Position numbers and translations under genes: made by a program. A model generated the notes under the pieces. That model did no database searches, was not told the DNA's origin, and saw only the letters and a list, made by a program, of their open reading frames with translations. Below are positions 27,913 through 38,495 of a stretch of 64,000 bases of DNA, piece by piece. Position 1 is the stretch's first letter. Each line of letters begins with the position of its first letter. The DNA is from Porphyromonas vaginalis. GTDB lineage: Bacteria; Bacteroidota; Bacteroidia; Bacteroidales; Porphyromonadaceae. The stretch is from assembly GCF_958301595.1 (NCBI RefSeq), contig NZ_CATQJU010000001.1:1984001-2048000 (forward strand), read 5' to 3'.

Positions 27913-29481
27913 ATGCACAAGTATATACTCTACTTCGTCTTACTCCTTCTACCGCTGACAAGCTTTGCTCAGCAGCGCGAAGCCATCAAGATTACGACAG
28001 ACAAGAAGATAGGCGAAACCATTACCCTCAATATCATTGCCAATGGAGATATCACCATCGAGGGACTAAAGGGTATCTACGACCCAGCCGAGGATGTCTC
28101 TTATGAGATCCAGTCTCAAGAGATTACTTTCACAGGACCGATCACTGACTTCAACGCCAATGGGTGTGGCATTACAGACATAGATTTGTCTCGCGCCTTG
28201 TCGCTGGAGTGGCTCGCGATCAATGACAATAAGATACGCAAGCTGAACCTATACTACTGCGACTATCTAGCGCAGCTCCAGTGTGCTAACAATCTTATTA
28301 AGGAGTTAGATCTCACGCTAAATGAGCAGCTACAGCAGGTCTTTGTGGACAATAACTATCTCAAGCAACTAGATCTAAGCAACTGCCCACAGCTCTCCAC
28401 GCTCAATTGTAGTGGCAATATGATCTCCACACTAGACTTTGCTGATTGTCCCTTCCTCAACCAGCTCTTCATCTACTCCAATAGGTTTATGGCCGAAGGG
28501 ATAGACAGCCTCATCGCTCATCTGCCCAATCTGACACCCAATGCACAGCGAGGCTCCATCGTGGTCTTAAGTAAGGTGGATCCTTACGAGCAGAACACTA
28601 TCACCCAGGAGCATATCAACCAGCTACAAGCTAAGGGGTGGACCGTCAAGTGTCGTACTAGTAGTGACATCTACCAGCCCTATGACAACAACCTCCCTGC
28701 AGATCGCTCGGATCTGTCCTTTACGACCTTTTATCCAGAGATAGAACTCGGCGAGCCTATATCCTTCACCATACGAGTCAAGGAGGGGACGGAGCTCCTC
28801 ATGCGAGGGGTCAAGGGGGAGTGGCGCAATGGAGAGCGCATCCAGTATATACTAGATAAGCCCGCCATCACAGTGCGAGGAGCTATCGAAGAGATCGTAG
28901 CTGACAGCTGTAAGATATCAACGCTCTTTCTGGATCAGCTACCTATTGCTACCCGTCTAAGCTTTGCGGGCAATCAAGTAGAGGATATGTGCTTTAGGGC
29001 TATGCCGAGATTGCGCTCTTTCATCTGTAGTCAGGGGCATCTATCAGAGGTGCTCGTGCAGCAGATCGTAGACGGGCTACTGATGATCCCTGAGTCTGAG
29101 AGTCCAGCTATACTAGGTATCTATGATGACTCGGTAAGACCTGAGACGAATCAAATGCGCCCCAAGCAAGTCACTGAGGCTAAGGCTAAGAGATGGCAAC
29201 CCTCCCAGTGGGATGCTTCCTCTCACACATGGATACCCTACGAGGGTAATCACAGAGCATGCGAAGCTCCACTTCAGACGGAGCCTTACCAGTGCTTTGT
29301 CGAGGGAGCTGGCATAAGGGTCAGAGGAGCAGAGCTACCCTACAAGACGCTCACCATCTACACGCTAGATGGCACACAGATCTTACAGACTACACTTACT
29401 CAAGCTGATAGCTATATACCTCTATCTAAAGGTGTGTACATATTGCGCATAGGTAGTAGTAGCCGTAAGCTCATCATCTGA
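27913..29481 (+). CDS. Secreted leucine-rich-repeat protein with type IX sorting domain
   Basis: 522 residues. Signal peptide ends SFAQ (A19). A block of leucine-rich repeats of the LxxLxLSxCPxL type occupies about 95-200 ([28 protein letters not shown]), and a second, weaker set about 320-380. The C-terminus [19 protein letters not shown] ... [17 protein letters not shown] is a type A sorting domain of the type IX secretion system, so the mature protein is exported to the cell surface. The gene follows the barrel operon by 66 bp and starts a run of three secreted proteins. Role probably adhesion or binding; no enzyme motif is seen. Confidence 0.75.
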   Translation: MHKYILYFVLLLLPLTSFAQQREAIKITTDKKIGETITLNIIANGDITIEGLKGIYDPAEDVSYEIQSQEITFTGPITDFNANGCGITDIDLSRALSLEWLAINDNKIRKLNLYYCDYLAQLQCANNLIKELDLTLNEQLQQVFVDNNYLKQLDLSNCPQLSTLNCSGNMISTLDFADCPFLNQLFIYSNRFMAEGIDSLIAHLPNLTPNAQRGSIVVLSKVDPYEQNTITQEHINQLQAKGWTVKCRTSSDIYQPYDNNLPADRSDLSFTTFYPEIELGEPISFTIRVKEGTELLMRGVKGEWRNGERIQYILDKPAITVRGAIEEIVADSCKISTLFLDQLPIATRLSFAGNQVEDMCFRAMPRLRSFICSQGHLSEVLVQQIVDGLLMIPESESPAILGIYDDSVRPETNQMRPKQVTEAKAKRWQPSQWDASSHTWIPYEGNHRACEAPLQTEPYQCFVEGAGIRVRGAELPYKTLTIYTLDGTQILQTTLTQADSYIPLSKGVYILRIGSSSRKLII

Positions 29482-29517
29482 AGTTGGATTTTTGACTTAT
29501 CATATCTAATTCCTCTT

Positions 29518-32448
29518 ATGAATATTCTCAAGCAATTATTCTTCCTTGCCTCTCTTGGCATAGCAACCTGCGTCACAGCTCAGAGTACCGCGGAGTCCAT
29601 AACTATAACTCCTACGGGACAGTATAGCGAACTCACTGGCTATATCTCTGGTGAACAACTGTGGATTGACTTAAATGGCAATAAAACTCTTGACTCTGGC
29701 GAAGCTGTCCAGTCTGGTAAGAAGATGGTCAAGGCATTGCAAAACAACCATCTCCCCTTGACAATCTATGGCAAGACGATAACAGAGCTGATACTACAAA
29801 ACAGTGAGACCCCAGATCAAATCAAAGCCATAGATCTGACCGCAGCGCACTCTCTCACTAAGCTAAACCTCAGGGGAAACCCCATCGTTGGTGAGCTTAG
29901 TCTCCAGTCTTGTCCAAGCATTGCTGAGGTCAATCTGAGAGAGACGATGCTAGAAGTGATCAATGCGACAGCTTGCTATTCGCTCACCCATCTATACGCC
30001 TCGGATAGTCCTAAGCTTCACAGCCTCCTCCTCTCAGATTGCAATAGACTATCGTGGCTCGAAGCTGATCGATGCGCTCTCCAGAACCCGATACTCAGGG
30101 GGGCCATATCGCTTTCCTCCATTCATCTAGATGACAATGAGCTGAAGGAGCTAAATATCCCGATGGCTTGTACCAATCTCAAGGTCGTTAGTGTATCCAA
30201 TAATCCGAACCTAAAGGAGCTGTCTATCCGTGCACTCGCTACCGTGACTGGGCTCTACGCCTCTCGTTGTGGGCTTACTGCTATAGATCTCTCTCGAGGT
30301 GCTCTGCTAGAGAGCGTAGATCTCTCTTGCAATGAGCTTCGCGAGCTTACCCTACATGTCAATCCGACACGCCTCAAGGAGCTTCGGATCTACCAAAACA
30401 ACTTCTCGTTAGAGCGTATGAAGCAACTCGTGTCTACGCTTCCTGCAGATGATAAGTCTAGAGAGGAGAAGCGTTTCATAGCTATCAATACGCAGGGTAT
30501 AACGCCCCGAGAGGCAAATGTCTGCTCTAAGAGTGTTGTCTCTCTGGCGAATAGTCTAGGATGGGATGTCTATGACTATCACGGTGGTGTAGAGCAACTT
30601 TACGCAGGCTCTAGTGACCCAACGATTGACCCGACCAAGGAAGGATTTATTATTACGACTCAGCAACAACGTGGGGGAGAGCTCTCTCTTGACTTGAAGG
30701 GGAGCAATCTCTTTATAGATCTCAATGGCAACAACCTCTGCGACCCTGGTGAGAGTCTTCAGGTGGGACATAATCGCATCACTCTCTCGGAGCGAAACAT
30801 CGTAACCATCTACGGATCTGACATAACAGAGGTGCGTATCCCCAATGGTCAGCTAAAGGGTGTCGATCTTGCTCAGGCTCCTCATATAGAGTCTCTAGAT
30901 CTTAGTCATAACCTGCTGGAGTTTGTTGACCTATCTGCACAGCAACAGCTCAAAGAGCTAGACCTAAGTCACAACTACCTGAGAAGCCTCCTGCTACCCT
31001 CGCAAGCCCCAATGAACAAGCTCACACTAGCTTTCAATCAAATCTTTTCGATAGAGCTACCCGCCTATCACGATCTGCAGGAGCTTTGGCTTAGCAACAA
31101 TAGTCTTACCTCCTTTAACCCGCTAGCCCTCAAGTCGCTTCAAGAGCTACATGTTGAAGTCAATAAGATAGATCTCATAGCAATGCGAGATCTAGTCTCA
31201 CAGCTACCTACCAAGGCGACCTCAGAGACTAAGGGTAAGCTGTACGCAGTTGATACCACTGCCCCCGATGAGGGTAATCATATCTCCAAGAGTATGGTCA
31301 CCACAGCACGTTCCAATGGATGGTCGGTCTACAATGGCCAGACAGCTGATTACGAGGGCGAGCCTGACCAAAAGCTCGGAGAGCGTGCCGAGCGTATTGT
31401 CATAACTGTCAGCTCCGAGGATTCCACGCTACTCTCATTCTTCCCTAAAGGGGAGGATTGCTGGGTTGATCTCAATGGCAACGATAGCTATGACCTAGGT
31501 GAGGAGATTGACGCAAGCGCAGGACGTAAGCATCAGATTAGGGTCGGCAGTAAGCAGACCTTCGTACTCTATGGTCGGCAGATTACAGAGTTGCGGATCA
31601 ATGACCAAGCACATGTTTCTAAGGTAGATGCCTCCGAGGCTCACTCGATAGAGCTACTATGGGTTCGAGACAACGACCTATCGGAGATTATACTGCCTAA
31701 AGGCAAGACACTCAAAAATCTAGATCTCTCCAATAATAAGCTCTCTGGAGATATAGACCTGCGTCCCTACACTGCTCTTGAGGAGCTATTTCTAGTCACC
31801 AACGCTTATCAGGGCGTTGCTGTGTCGGGGTTGCAGCAACTAAAGGTCCTATCTCTGAGCGAGAACAAGCTCTCTACGATAGACCTTACAGGTTGTGATA
31901 ACCTGCAGGAACTGTACCTAGCATCTAATCAATTCGCAAGCGTGGACTGTAGTCACCTCCACAAGCTGGAGACGCTTTCGGTCTTTAGAAATCAGATCAA
32001 GCGTCAAGCTATGCAGCAACTCATTGATGCCCTAAACGACATCGCTCCATCGTCCAAGATACGTGGCAAAATCTTCAACGTCCTCTATGTCACCAGAGAT
32101 GGTCAGCCATCTCTAGAGGAACACAACGAGCTGACGCCAGAGCAGATCAAGCAGGCCGAGCAGAAGCAGTGGACCGTCAATGGCTGGAAGGAGGGTGGTG
32201 GCGTCACCGTCATCACAGCTCTTCAAGAGTGTGTCACTCCATCAGTGGATGCCTTGACTTGGTACCCGATAGAGAGTGGATGGGTCATTGCTCCACAGCA
32301 TCTAGATGGTACGGCTATCCTCTCCGTCTTCTCACTCGATGGGGCACTGATATATAGAGGTCTTGCTGATCAAACGCTTGAGATACACACGCCACTTCAT
32401 AAGGCTTTGTTAGTCTATGGAGATCTGCGCTATCTACTGATACGATGA
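29518..32448 (+). CDS. Secreted protein with three calcium-loop plus leucine-rich-repeat modules
   Basis: 976 residues, signal peptide ending VTAQ (about 22). Three modules follow, each opening with ITIT/IITT-type strands and a loop DLNGNxxxDxGE at residues 51, 401 and 651, then a tail of leucine-rich repeats (VDLSCNELRELTL, LDLSHNYLRSLLL, LDLSNNKLSGDIDL) and a conserved end with xSLGWxVY. The DxNGNxxxDxG loop resembles an EF-hand or dockerin-like calcium site (inference). The C-terminus (TAILSVFSLDGALIYRG ... DLRYLLIR) looks like a type IX sorting domain without a clear Lys end. Likely a surface-attached binding protein. It shares build with the preceding gene, 36 bp upstream. Confidence 0.75.
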   Translation: MNILKQLFFLASLGIATCVTAQSTAESITITPTGQYSELTGYISGEQLWIDLNGNKTLDSGEAVQSGKKMVKALQNNHLPLTIYGKTITELILQNSETPDQIKAIDLTAAHSLTKLNLRGNPIVGELSLQSCPSIAEVNLRETMLEVINATACYSLTHLYASDSPKLHSLLLSDCNRLSWLEADRCALQNPILRGAISLSSIHLDDNELKELNIPMACTNLKVVSVSNNPNLKELSIRALATVTGLYASRCGLTAIDLSRGALLESVDLSCNELRELTLHVNPTRLKELRIYQNNFSLERMKQLVSTLPADDKSREEKRFIAINTQGITPREANVCSKSVVSLANSLGWDVYDYHGGVEQLYAGSSDPTIDPTKEGFIITTQQQRGGELSLDLKGSNLFIDLNGNNLCDPGESLQVGHNRITLSERNIVTIYGSDITEVRIPNGQLKGVDLAQAPHIESLDLSHNLLEFVDLSAQQQLKELDLSHNYLRSLLLPSQAPMNKLTLAFNQIFSIELPAYHDLQELWLSNNSLTSFNPLALKSLQELHVEVNKIDLIAMRDLVSQLPTKATSETKGKLYAVDTTAPDEGNHISKSMVTTARSNGWSVYNGQTADYEGEPDQKLGERAERIVITVSSEDSTLLSFFPKGEDCWVDLNGNDSYDLGEEIDASAGRKHQIRVGSKQTFVLYGRQITELRINDQAHVSKVDASEAHSIELLWVRDNDLSEIILPKGKTLKNLDLSNNKLSGDIDLRPYTALEELFLVTNAYQGVAVSGLQQLKVLSLSENKLSTIDLTGCDNLQELYLASNQFASVDCSHLHKLETLSVFRNQIKRQAMQQLIDALNDIAPSSKIRGKIFNVLYVTRDGQPSLEEHNELTPEQIKQAEQKQWTVNGWKEGGGVTVITALQECVTPSVDALTWYPIESGWVIAPQHLDGTAILSVFSLDGALIYRGLADQTLEIHTPLHKALLVYGDLRYLLIR

Positions 32449-32498
32449 GAGACTTATAGACAACTATATCATAACTTACATTTCAACAAATACAATCT

Positions 32499-35400
32499 AT
32501 GACAAAACGAATACTTTACCCGATTGTCTTTGCCCTGCTGCTCCTTTTGGGAGGATGGGGCAGTAAGGCAAGCGGTCAGTCTAGCGGAGCGACTTATGCC
32601 GTCCGCTACACCCTGCCCAAGGGGGTCTCTGCCCTAAGATGTGTTACCTACTTCCCCCCAGAGGGCAAGGTGGTAGTAACATCAGGACGCAAGATTCCTG
32701 CGGGCGTACAGCTCACCTTTACGGCAACTGTAGAGGATGGCTATGAGATCGACCACTGGATGGTCAATGGTGAGCTCGCCCAGCATGAGCCTGAGGGCTA
32801 TGGCGGTGCTAAGATGATGGAGATGGAGATGCCCGAAGAGGACATCGATGTCGTCATCGTGATGAAGGAGCCTGAGACGGCTACAGATGAATGCACAGTC
32901 ACATTAGAGAGTTCCGCAGGAGGACATCTCACGGCTTTCTATGTCGATAGGGATCCATTCACTCAAGAAGAAGATAAGGTTTATGTATATAATGGCGATC
33001 CCGTACCTAAGAACATCACGCTCGAAGTGAATGCGATACCTGATATGGGGGCAAAGATCGGTAAGTGGTACCTAGATGATGTCGCTATAAGTGGATCAGA
33101 GGGGAGCACTCGACAGACCTTTGTAATTCGTAAGGATACAAAGATTAAAGTAGACTTTGAGTCTTCAGGACAGAGCTTTGAGGGGGTCGTCTTTACATTC
33201 CAAGAGGACACTCCCGAGGGCACCATTACTGCCTATTACGAGGATGACAACTTCAATCACAAAGCCTTCCACTCGGGAGATAAAGTCCCTATGGGTAAGA
33301 TGGCTTACTTCACTGCTACCCCAAAAGCGGGTTACGAATTTGACTATTGGACCCTCAATGGAGAGAAAGGAAGTCCCTATCTGATGGTTGTCGACGAGCA
33401 CACCTGTAAGCTTACTGCAGAAGAAGACGACACCATCGGAGCCGTCTTCAAGCGGACCGCTCCTGCAGGGCACAAGATTACGCTTACAGCTGGTGAGGGA
33501 GGTACGCTCCAGTGCTCTCTATCTAATGGTACAGAGGTACAGTCTGGCAGCACTGTCGATGACGGTGTAGCTCTACGGTTCACCGCTAAGCCTAAGAGTG
33601 GCTACAAGACTGATCAGTGGACGATCAATGGCGAGCCATTTGCAAAGGGCAAGGGCAAGAACACTATCATCCAAAAAGCTGACAAGCCACTCAATGTCGA
33701 GGTCTCCTTCCTCAAGGACATAGAGCTTTACACGGTCGAGTATGTCGCAGAGGCGGGTGGTACCATCAAGAGTGCCACATACTATGATCGTACTACTTAC
33801 AACTACGTAGACTTTCAGAGTGGCAAGGAACTACCCAAGGACTCCGAGGTTGACATTGAGGTCGAGCCAAAGGCGGGCTATGTCGTAGACCTCTGGTATC
33901 TCAATGATCAGCCTATTGATGCCTCCAAGGGCAAAACTAGCCAAACCATCACGATCAGTGAGAATAGCAAGATCCGTATCACCTTTGCTACTAAGCCCAA
34001 GCAGACCGTAACGTACACAGCTAGCACTGGTGGTACCATCCAAGGTACTCTACTAGGCACCGCCTTTGACTCTGGATCTAAGCTCGACGAGGGCTCGTAC
34101 ATTATATTTACCGCTACACCCGATGATGGATATGAGGTTGATCAGTGGCGTATAGATGATGAGGTTATCACGCGCTATGCTGGCAAGAAGGAGATAACGG
34201 AGCGTCTTGGCAATAAGCCTCTCAAGGTGGAGGTCTCCTTCAAGAAGCTCCCTGTCACCTTCCCCGTTTTCTTCACTGCTGGTGAGGGTGGTACTATCGT
34301 AGCTACTGTAGCTGAGGGATCGGCTCAGAAGGGTATCTCAAGTGGTGATGCCATCGTTCAGTACAGCCAAGTCACATTCACCGCAAAGCCAGAGAGTGGC
34401 TACCTTGTTGATCAGTGGACTGTCAATGATCAGCCTCAACAATTCTTCGCTGGTAAGCCAGAACTCACTCGCTCTGTTCGTGAAGCTCTCAAGGTACATG
34501 TAACCTTTAAGGAGGACAAGCCTGCTAAGCTCTGCACGATCAACTATACCAAGGAGAATGAGTGGGGTACGCTCGTCGCTTATTATGACACGCAAGCCTC
34601 TGGACGTATCAATGTCAAGCCTGGAGATAAGGTAGAGGAGGGATATATGATCACCTTCCTAGCTACTCCTAAGGAGGGCTACACCATTGATCACTGGACA
34701 TACAATGGTACCAAGACTCCTACCGTCAAGCTCGAGATGCTGACCGTTACGGCAAAGGAAGATATGACTGTCGCCGTGGTATGCAACAAGGCAAAGCTAT
34801 GTACCGTAACCTTTGATGCTGTCAGTGAGGGTGGCAAGATGACTGCCTCTTACCTCAAGGACGAAGGGTTCAACGGCTACAAAGATGTCTACATCAAGTC
34901 TGGCGACCAAGTGCCTGCAGGTACTGAAGTGACCTTTGTCGTAACACTCACAGAGGGCTACACGCTGGAGCATTGGCTCGTCAACAATACGAAAAAGGCC
35001 TGCGACAAATACAATCCGCTCCGCCTACGCGAGCTTGTGATCAACGAAGATACAGAGGTTAAGGCCGTCTATAAGGCTCCTCAGAAGCCTCAGCATACCG
35101 TCACCTTTACCGCTGGTGAGGGTGGTACTATCGCTGCAACGGTTGGTACTGATGCAAAGGCTATCGAGAGCAAGGATCAGGTAGAGCAGGGTGCTGTTAT
35201 TACCTTTACCGCTACGCCTCAGGAGGGCTATGAGCTAGACCAATGGATGGTCAATGGCAACCCCGCCGTCGCTGGTGCCGATACGAAGATCGAGGGCAAT
35301 AAGCTCATCGTCACTCTGGGTGACCAGGACCTCAAGGTCGAGGCGACCTTCAAGAAGCTTCCAGTCACCTACGAGGTTACCTACTCTGCTGGTGAGGGTG

Positions 35401-37784
35401 GAGATATCATCGGAGCTACTTACAATGGTCGTACGACCATACCTAGCGGGTCAAAAGTAGATGAGAATGTCTACATGCGCTTTACGGCGATGCCAAACAC
35501 AGAGCAGGACTACAAGGTCGATCAATGGATTGTCAATGGTGAGGTACAGAGCCAGCTCGCTGGAAGACCTTATATCACTTGGCAGATTAAGGCAAAGACC
35601 GATGTCAAAGTCACCTTCAAAAAGGAGCAGATGTATGAGGTCGACTACAAGCCAGACAATGAGTGGGGAACTATCGAAGCCTACTATTACGATGGTGGTC
35701 GTAAGGTAGCTGTAGAGCCCAAGGCCAAAGTCAAAGAGGGTACCTTCGTAGAGTTTCAAGCTACGGTCAAGGAAGGCTATGCCCTAGATGCATGGACCAA
35801 CAATGGTGAAGAAATCCCAGTAGCTGATATTGAGACCCTCAAGGCCAGCATCACACTGCGAGCTAACGCCGTCATTGATGTCAAGTACCATAAGCTAGTT
35901 GTCAAGCATGCTGTCTCCTTTACCGCTGGTGAGGGTGGTGCTATCGCTGCAACGGTTGGTACCGAGGCTAAGGCTATCGAGAGCAACGATCAGGTAGAGC
36001 AGGGTGCAGTCATCACCTTTACCGCTACGCCTCAGGAGGGCTATGAGCTAGACCAATGGATGGTCAATGGCAAGCCTGCCGTCGCTGGTGCCGATACGAA
36101 GATCGAGGGCAATAAGCTCATCGTCACTCTAGGCGACCAGGACCTCAAGGTCGAGGTGACTTTCAAGCAGACTACTCCAGCAGGGCACAAGGTTACGCTC
36201 ACAGCTGGTGAGGGGGGTACGCTCCAGTGCTTCCTATCTGATGGTACAGAGGTACAGTCTGGTAGCACTGTCGATGACGGTGTAGCTCTACGGTTCAACG
36301 CTAGGCCTATGAGCGGTTACAAGACAGATCAGTGGACGATCAATGGCGAGCCATTTGCAAAGGGCAAGGGGCGCAACACCATCATCCAAAGAGCTGACAA
36401 GGACCTCAATGTCGAGGTCTCCTTCCTCAAGGACATAAAGCTTTACACTGTCGAGTATGTCGCTGGTGAGGGTGGTACTATCGCTGCAACGGTTGGTGCC
36501 GAGGCTAAGGCTATCCAGAGCAAGGATCAGGTAGAGCAGGGTGCTGTTATTACCTTTACTGCTACACCTCAGGAGGGCTATGAACTAGACCACTGGATGG
36601 TCAATGGCAAGCCTGCCGTCGCTGGTGCCGATACGAAGATCGAGGGCAATAAGCTCATCGTCACTCTAGGCGACCAGGACCTCAAGGTCGAGGTGACCTT
36701 CAAGAAGCTCATCGTCAAGCATACCGTCACCTTTACCGCTGGTGAGGGTGGTACTATCGCTGCAACGGTTGGTGCCGAGGCTAAGGCTATCCAGAGCAAG
36801 GATCAGGTAGAGCAGGGTGCTGTTATTACCTTTACTGCTACACCTCAGGAGGGCTATGAACTAGACCACTGGATGGTCAATGGCAAGCCTGCCGTCGCTG
36901 GTGCCGATACGAAGATCGAGGGCAATAAGCTCATCGTCACTCTAGGCGACCAGGACCTCAAGGTCGAGGCGACCTTCAAGAAGCTCATCGTCAAGCATGC
37001 CGTCACCTTTACCGCTGGTGAGGGTGGTACTATCGCTGCAACGGTTGGTGCCGAGGCTAAGGCTATCCAGAGCAAGGATCAGGTAGAGCAGGGTGCTGTT
37101 ATTACCTTTACCGCTACGCCTCAGGAGGGCTATGAGCTAGACCAATGGATGGTCAATGGCAAGCCTGCCGTCGCTGGTGCCGATACGAAGATCGAGGGCA
37201 ATAAGCTCATCGTCACTCTAGGCGACCAGGACCTCAAGGTCGAGGTGACCTTCAAGAAGCTCATCGTCAAGCATGCCGTCACCTTTACCGCTGGTGAGGG
37301 TGGTACTATCGCTGCAACGGTTGGTGCCGAGGCTAAGGCTATCGAGAGCAACGATCAGGTAGAGCAGGGTGCTGTTATTACCTTTACCGCTACGCCTCAG
37401 GAGGGCTATGAGCTAGACCAATGGATGGTCAATGGCAAGCCTGCCGTCGCTGGTGCCGATACGAAGATCGAGGGCAATAAGCTCATCGTCACTCTAGGCG
37501 ACCAGGATCTCAAGGTGGAGGTCTCCTTCAAGAAGGTAAATGCTATCTCTCAGATCTCTGAGGCAGGGCTAGCTGTCTATCCTAACCCCTTTGCAGAGCG
37601 TATCGTCATCACGATACCAGCAGAGTGTATCGGTCAGACAGCCTACCTAACCTCTATGCAGGGAGAGATTGTCCTGCAGATGACTCTAGACCAGGTCGAG
37701 ACCGTCCTCTACACCGACGCGCTCAGCCACGGCACCTATCTGCTACGAGTAGGTAGTCAGTCGCAGCTACTGATCAAAGAGTAA
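32499..37784 (+). CDS. Giant surface protein of InlB-like (divergent B) repeats with type IX sorting domain
   Basis: 1761 residues. Signal peptide ends near KASGQ. The rest is about 18-20 repeats of 75-92 residues, each with a GEGGTI-type start, a GxxVxxGxxxxFTATPxxGYxxDxWxxNG centre and an LKVEVTFKK end, the pattern of bacterial InlB B-type repeats. The last four are nearly identical (276 bp each). The C-terminus VYPNPFAERIVITIPA ... HGTYLLRVGSQSQLLIKE is a type A sorting domain. Expected to be an extended rod on the cell surface, with adhesion or biofilm roles (inference). Last gene before a strong terminator; the gap to the previous gene is 50 bp. Confidence 0.88.
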   Translation: MTKRILYPIVFALLLLLGGWGSKASGQSSGATYAVRYTLPKGVSALRCVTYFPPEGKVVVTSGRKIPAGVQLTFTATVEDGYEIDHWMVNGELAQHEPEGYGGAKMMEMEMPEEDIDVVIVMKEPETATDECTVTLESSAGGHLTAFYVDRDPFTQEEDKVYVYNGDPVPKNITLEVNAIPDMGAKIGKWYLDDVAISGSEGSTRQTFVIRKDTKIKVDFESSGQSFEGVVFTFQEDTPEGTITAYYEDDNFNHKAFHSGDKVPMGKMAYFTATPKAGYEFDYWTLNGEKGSPYLMVVDEHTCKLTAEEDDTIGAVFKRTAPAGHKITLTAGEGGTLQCSLSNGTEVQSGSTVDDGVALRFTAKPKSGYKTDQWTINGEPFAKGKGKNTIIQKADKPLNVEVSFLKDIELYTVEYVAEAGGTIKSATYYDRTTYNYVDFQSGKELPKDSEVDIEVEPKAGYVVDLWYLNDQPIDASKGKTSQTITISENSKIRITFATKPKQTVTYTASTGGTIQGTLLGTAFDSGSKLDEGSYIIFTATPDDGYEVDQWRIDDEVITRYAGKKEITERLGNKPLKVEVSFKKLPVTFPVFFTAGEGGTIVATVAEGSAQKGISSGDAIVQYSQVTFTAKPESGYLVDQWTVNDQPQQFFAGKPELTRSVREALKVHVTFKEDKPAKLCTINYTKENEWGTLVAYYDTQASGRINVKPGDKVEEGYMITFLATPKEGYTIDHWTYNGTKTPTVKLEMLTVTAKEDMTVAVVCNKAKLCTVTFDAVSEGGKMTASYLKDEGFNGYKDVYIKSGDQVPAGTEVTFVVTLTEGYTLEHWLVNNTKKACDKYNPLRLRELVINEDTEVKAVYKAPQKPQHTVTFTAGEGGTIAATVGTDAKAIESKDQVEQGAVITFTATPQEGYELDQWMVNGNPAVAGADTKIEGNKLIVTLGDQDLKVEATFKKLPVTYEVTYSAGEGGDIIGATYNGRTTIPSGSKVDENVYMRFTAMPNTEQDYKVDQWIVNGEVQSQLAGRPYITWQIKAKTDVKVTFKKEQMYEVDYKPDNEWGTIEAYYYDGGRKVAVEPKAKVKEGTFVEFQATVKEGYALDAWTNNGEEIPVADIETLKASITLRANAVIDVKYHKLVVKHAVSFTAGEGGAIAATVGTEAKAIESNDQVEQGAVITFTATPQEGYELDQWMVNGKPAVAGADTKIEGNKLIVTLGDQDLKVEVTFKQTTPAGHKVTLTAGEGGTLQCFLSDGTEVQSGSTVDDGVALRFNARPMSGYKTDQWTINGEPFAKGKGRNTIIQRADKDLNVEVSFLKDIKLYTVEYVAGEGGTIAATVGAEAKAIQSKDQVEQGAVITFTATPQEGYELDHWMVNGKPAVAGADTKIEGNKLIVTLGDQDLKVEVTFKKLIVKHTVTFTAGEGGTIAATVGAEAKAIQSKDQVEQGAVITFTATPQEGYELDHWMVNGKPAVAGADTKIEGNKLIVTLGDQDLKVEATFKKLIVKHAVTFTAGEGGTIAATVGAEAKAIQSKDQVEQGAVITFTATPQEGYELDQWMVNGKPAVAGADTKIEGNKLIVTLGDQDLKVEVTFKKLIVKHAVTFTAGEGGTIAATVGAEAKAIESNDQVEQGAVITFTATPQEGYELDQWMVNGKPAVAGADTKIEGNKLIVTLGDQDLKVEVSFKKVNAISQISEAGLAVYPNPFAERIVITIPAECIGQTAYLTSMQGEIVLQMTLDQVETVLYTDALSHGTYLLRVGSQSQLLIKE
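36448..37551 (+). repeat. Four near-identical 276-bp coding repeats
   Basis: The string GGTGAGGGTGGTACTATCGC recurs at about 36466, 36742, 37018 and 37294, exactly 276 bp (92 codons) apart, and neighbouring units differ at only a few bases. Earlier units (35.1 and 35.9 kb) are similar but less so. The period is a multiple of 3, so gain or loss of units keeps the frame. Confidence 0.92.
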
Positions 37785-37850
37785 TGATGCCAGACAGGTA
37801 CCTTACCGTCTAACCCCCTGAGACTGCTCTCACAGTAGTCTCTACAATGC

Positions 37851-37886
37851 GAGGGAGGAGATATCATAAGGGTTATCTCCTCCCTC
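37851..37886 (+). terminator. Terminator after the giant surface protein
   Basis: 13-bp perfect arms GAGGGAGGAGATA (37851-37863) and TATCTCCTCCCTC (37874-37886), then TTGCTATAT. It closes the + strand run that begins at 21.8 kb. Confidence 0.8.
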
Positions 37887-37949
37887 TTGCTATATGCCCG
37901 TCTGTGAAAGGTTCAGCACCACGTCTCTATACGCTAGAGGTACCAAATG

Positions 37950-38005
37950 GAGACTGTTGCATAAAGGAGAATTGCAGTGAGACTGTTGACTGTTGCACCA
38001 GTCTC
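37950..38005 (+). mobile_element. MITE, copy 3, internally deleted (56 bp)
   Basis: Keeps the left end GAGACTGTTGCATAAAGG and the right segment GTGAGACTGTTGAC...CAGTCTC of the 176-bp MITE but has lost about 120 bp between them. No target duplication is visible. Confidence 0.7.
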
Positions 38006-38061
38006 CTCTAGCGAGCGGGTACCCGTTGCAGTGCCACGGGTTAGTCATCGTCATACTCAGT

Positions 38062-38186
38062 CGTATCATGCTGGCTCCGTATTACATACGAGTTCCAAAA
38101 ACGGTTCCCCTCTTGGAACTTTTTAGTTCCAAGGGAGGAACTTTTCAGTTCCAGCGGAGGAACTTTTTAGTTCCAAGGGAGGAACT
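38062..38186. repeat. Left half of a split palindrome cluster, with candidate attL
   Basis: Begins CGTATCATGCTGGCTCCG and ACGAGTTCCAAAAACGGTTCC like the intact cluster at 12339, then runs into several GGAACTTTTTAGTTCC palindromes. The last 33 bp (38154-38186, GCGGAGGAACTTTTTAGTTC onward) are identical to 51025-51057 at the other side of the mobile element. Confidence 0.7.
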
Positions 38187-38495
38187 ATTAGGGGGAAGGG
38201 CATTAGGGAGAGGATTGCGGGTAAGTATATGGAAATGAGAGGGATTTGCACGATATCTCAGTGGTTTGCACTGCGAGGTAAAGTGCAAAAGAAGTGGATT
38301 TGTGCAGAAGTTCCGTTACCAAATCGTTAGCCCATTCTCGGAATGGTAACGAAGAGGTAGGAGCAGGTAACTGACGGAAGAGTATTCGGTAAGTGAACTT
38401 TCTGCGATTCGGGTGCTGCTGCTCTGATATACAACGCTTTGCATAGCTGAGAACGCTCCGGTAACGGGTAACTTTGCCCATAAAAACAGAAGCGT
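38187..38495 (+). promoter_or_regulatory. Left end of the element: candidate arm-type sites and int promoter region
   Basis: Gene-free. Holds five GTTACC/GGTAAC motifs and the inverted pair CGTTACCA / TGGTAACG (about 38314-38351). The spacing suggests binding sites for the integrase or its accessory factors. Short ORFs on the - strand are not convincing. Confidence 0.45.

Noticed and set aside
36578-37351. Regularly spaced 73-residue frames on the - strand
   Set aside because: Antisense shadows of the 276-bp coding repeats.
38203-38481. 92-residue frame on the - strand at the left end of the element
   Set aside because: No family resemblance, no start signal, and it overlaps probable integrase binding motifs.
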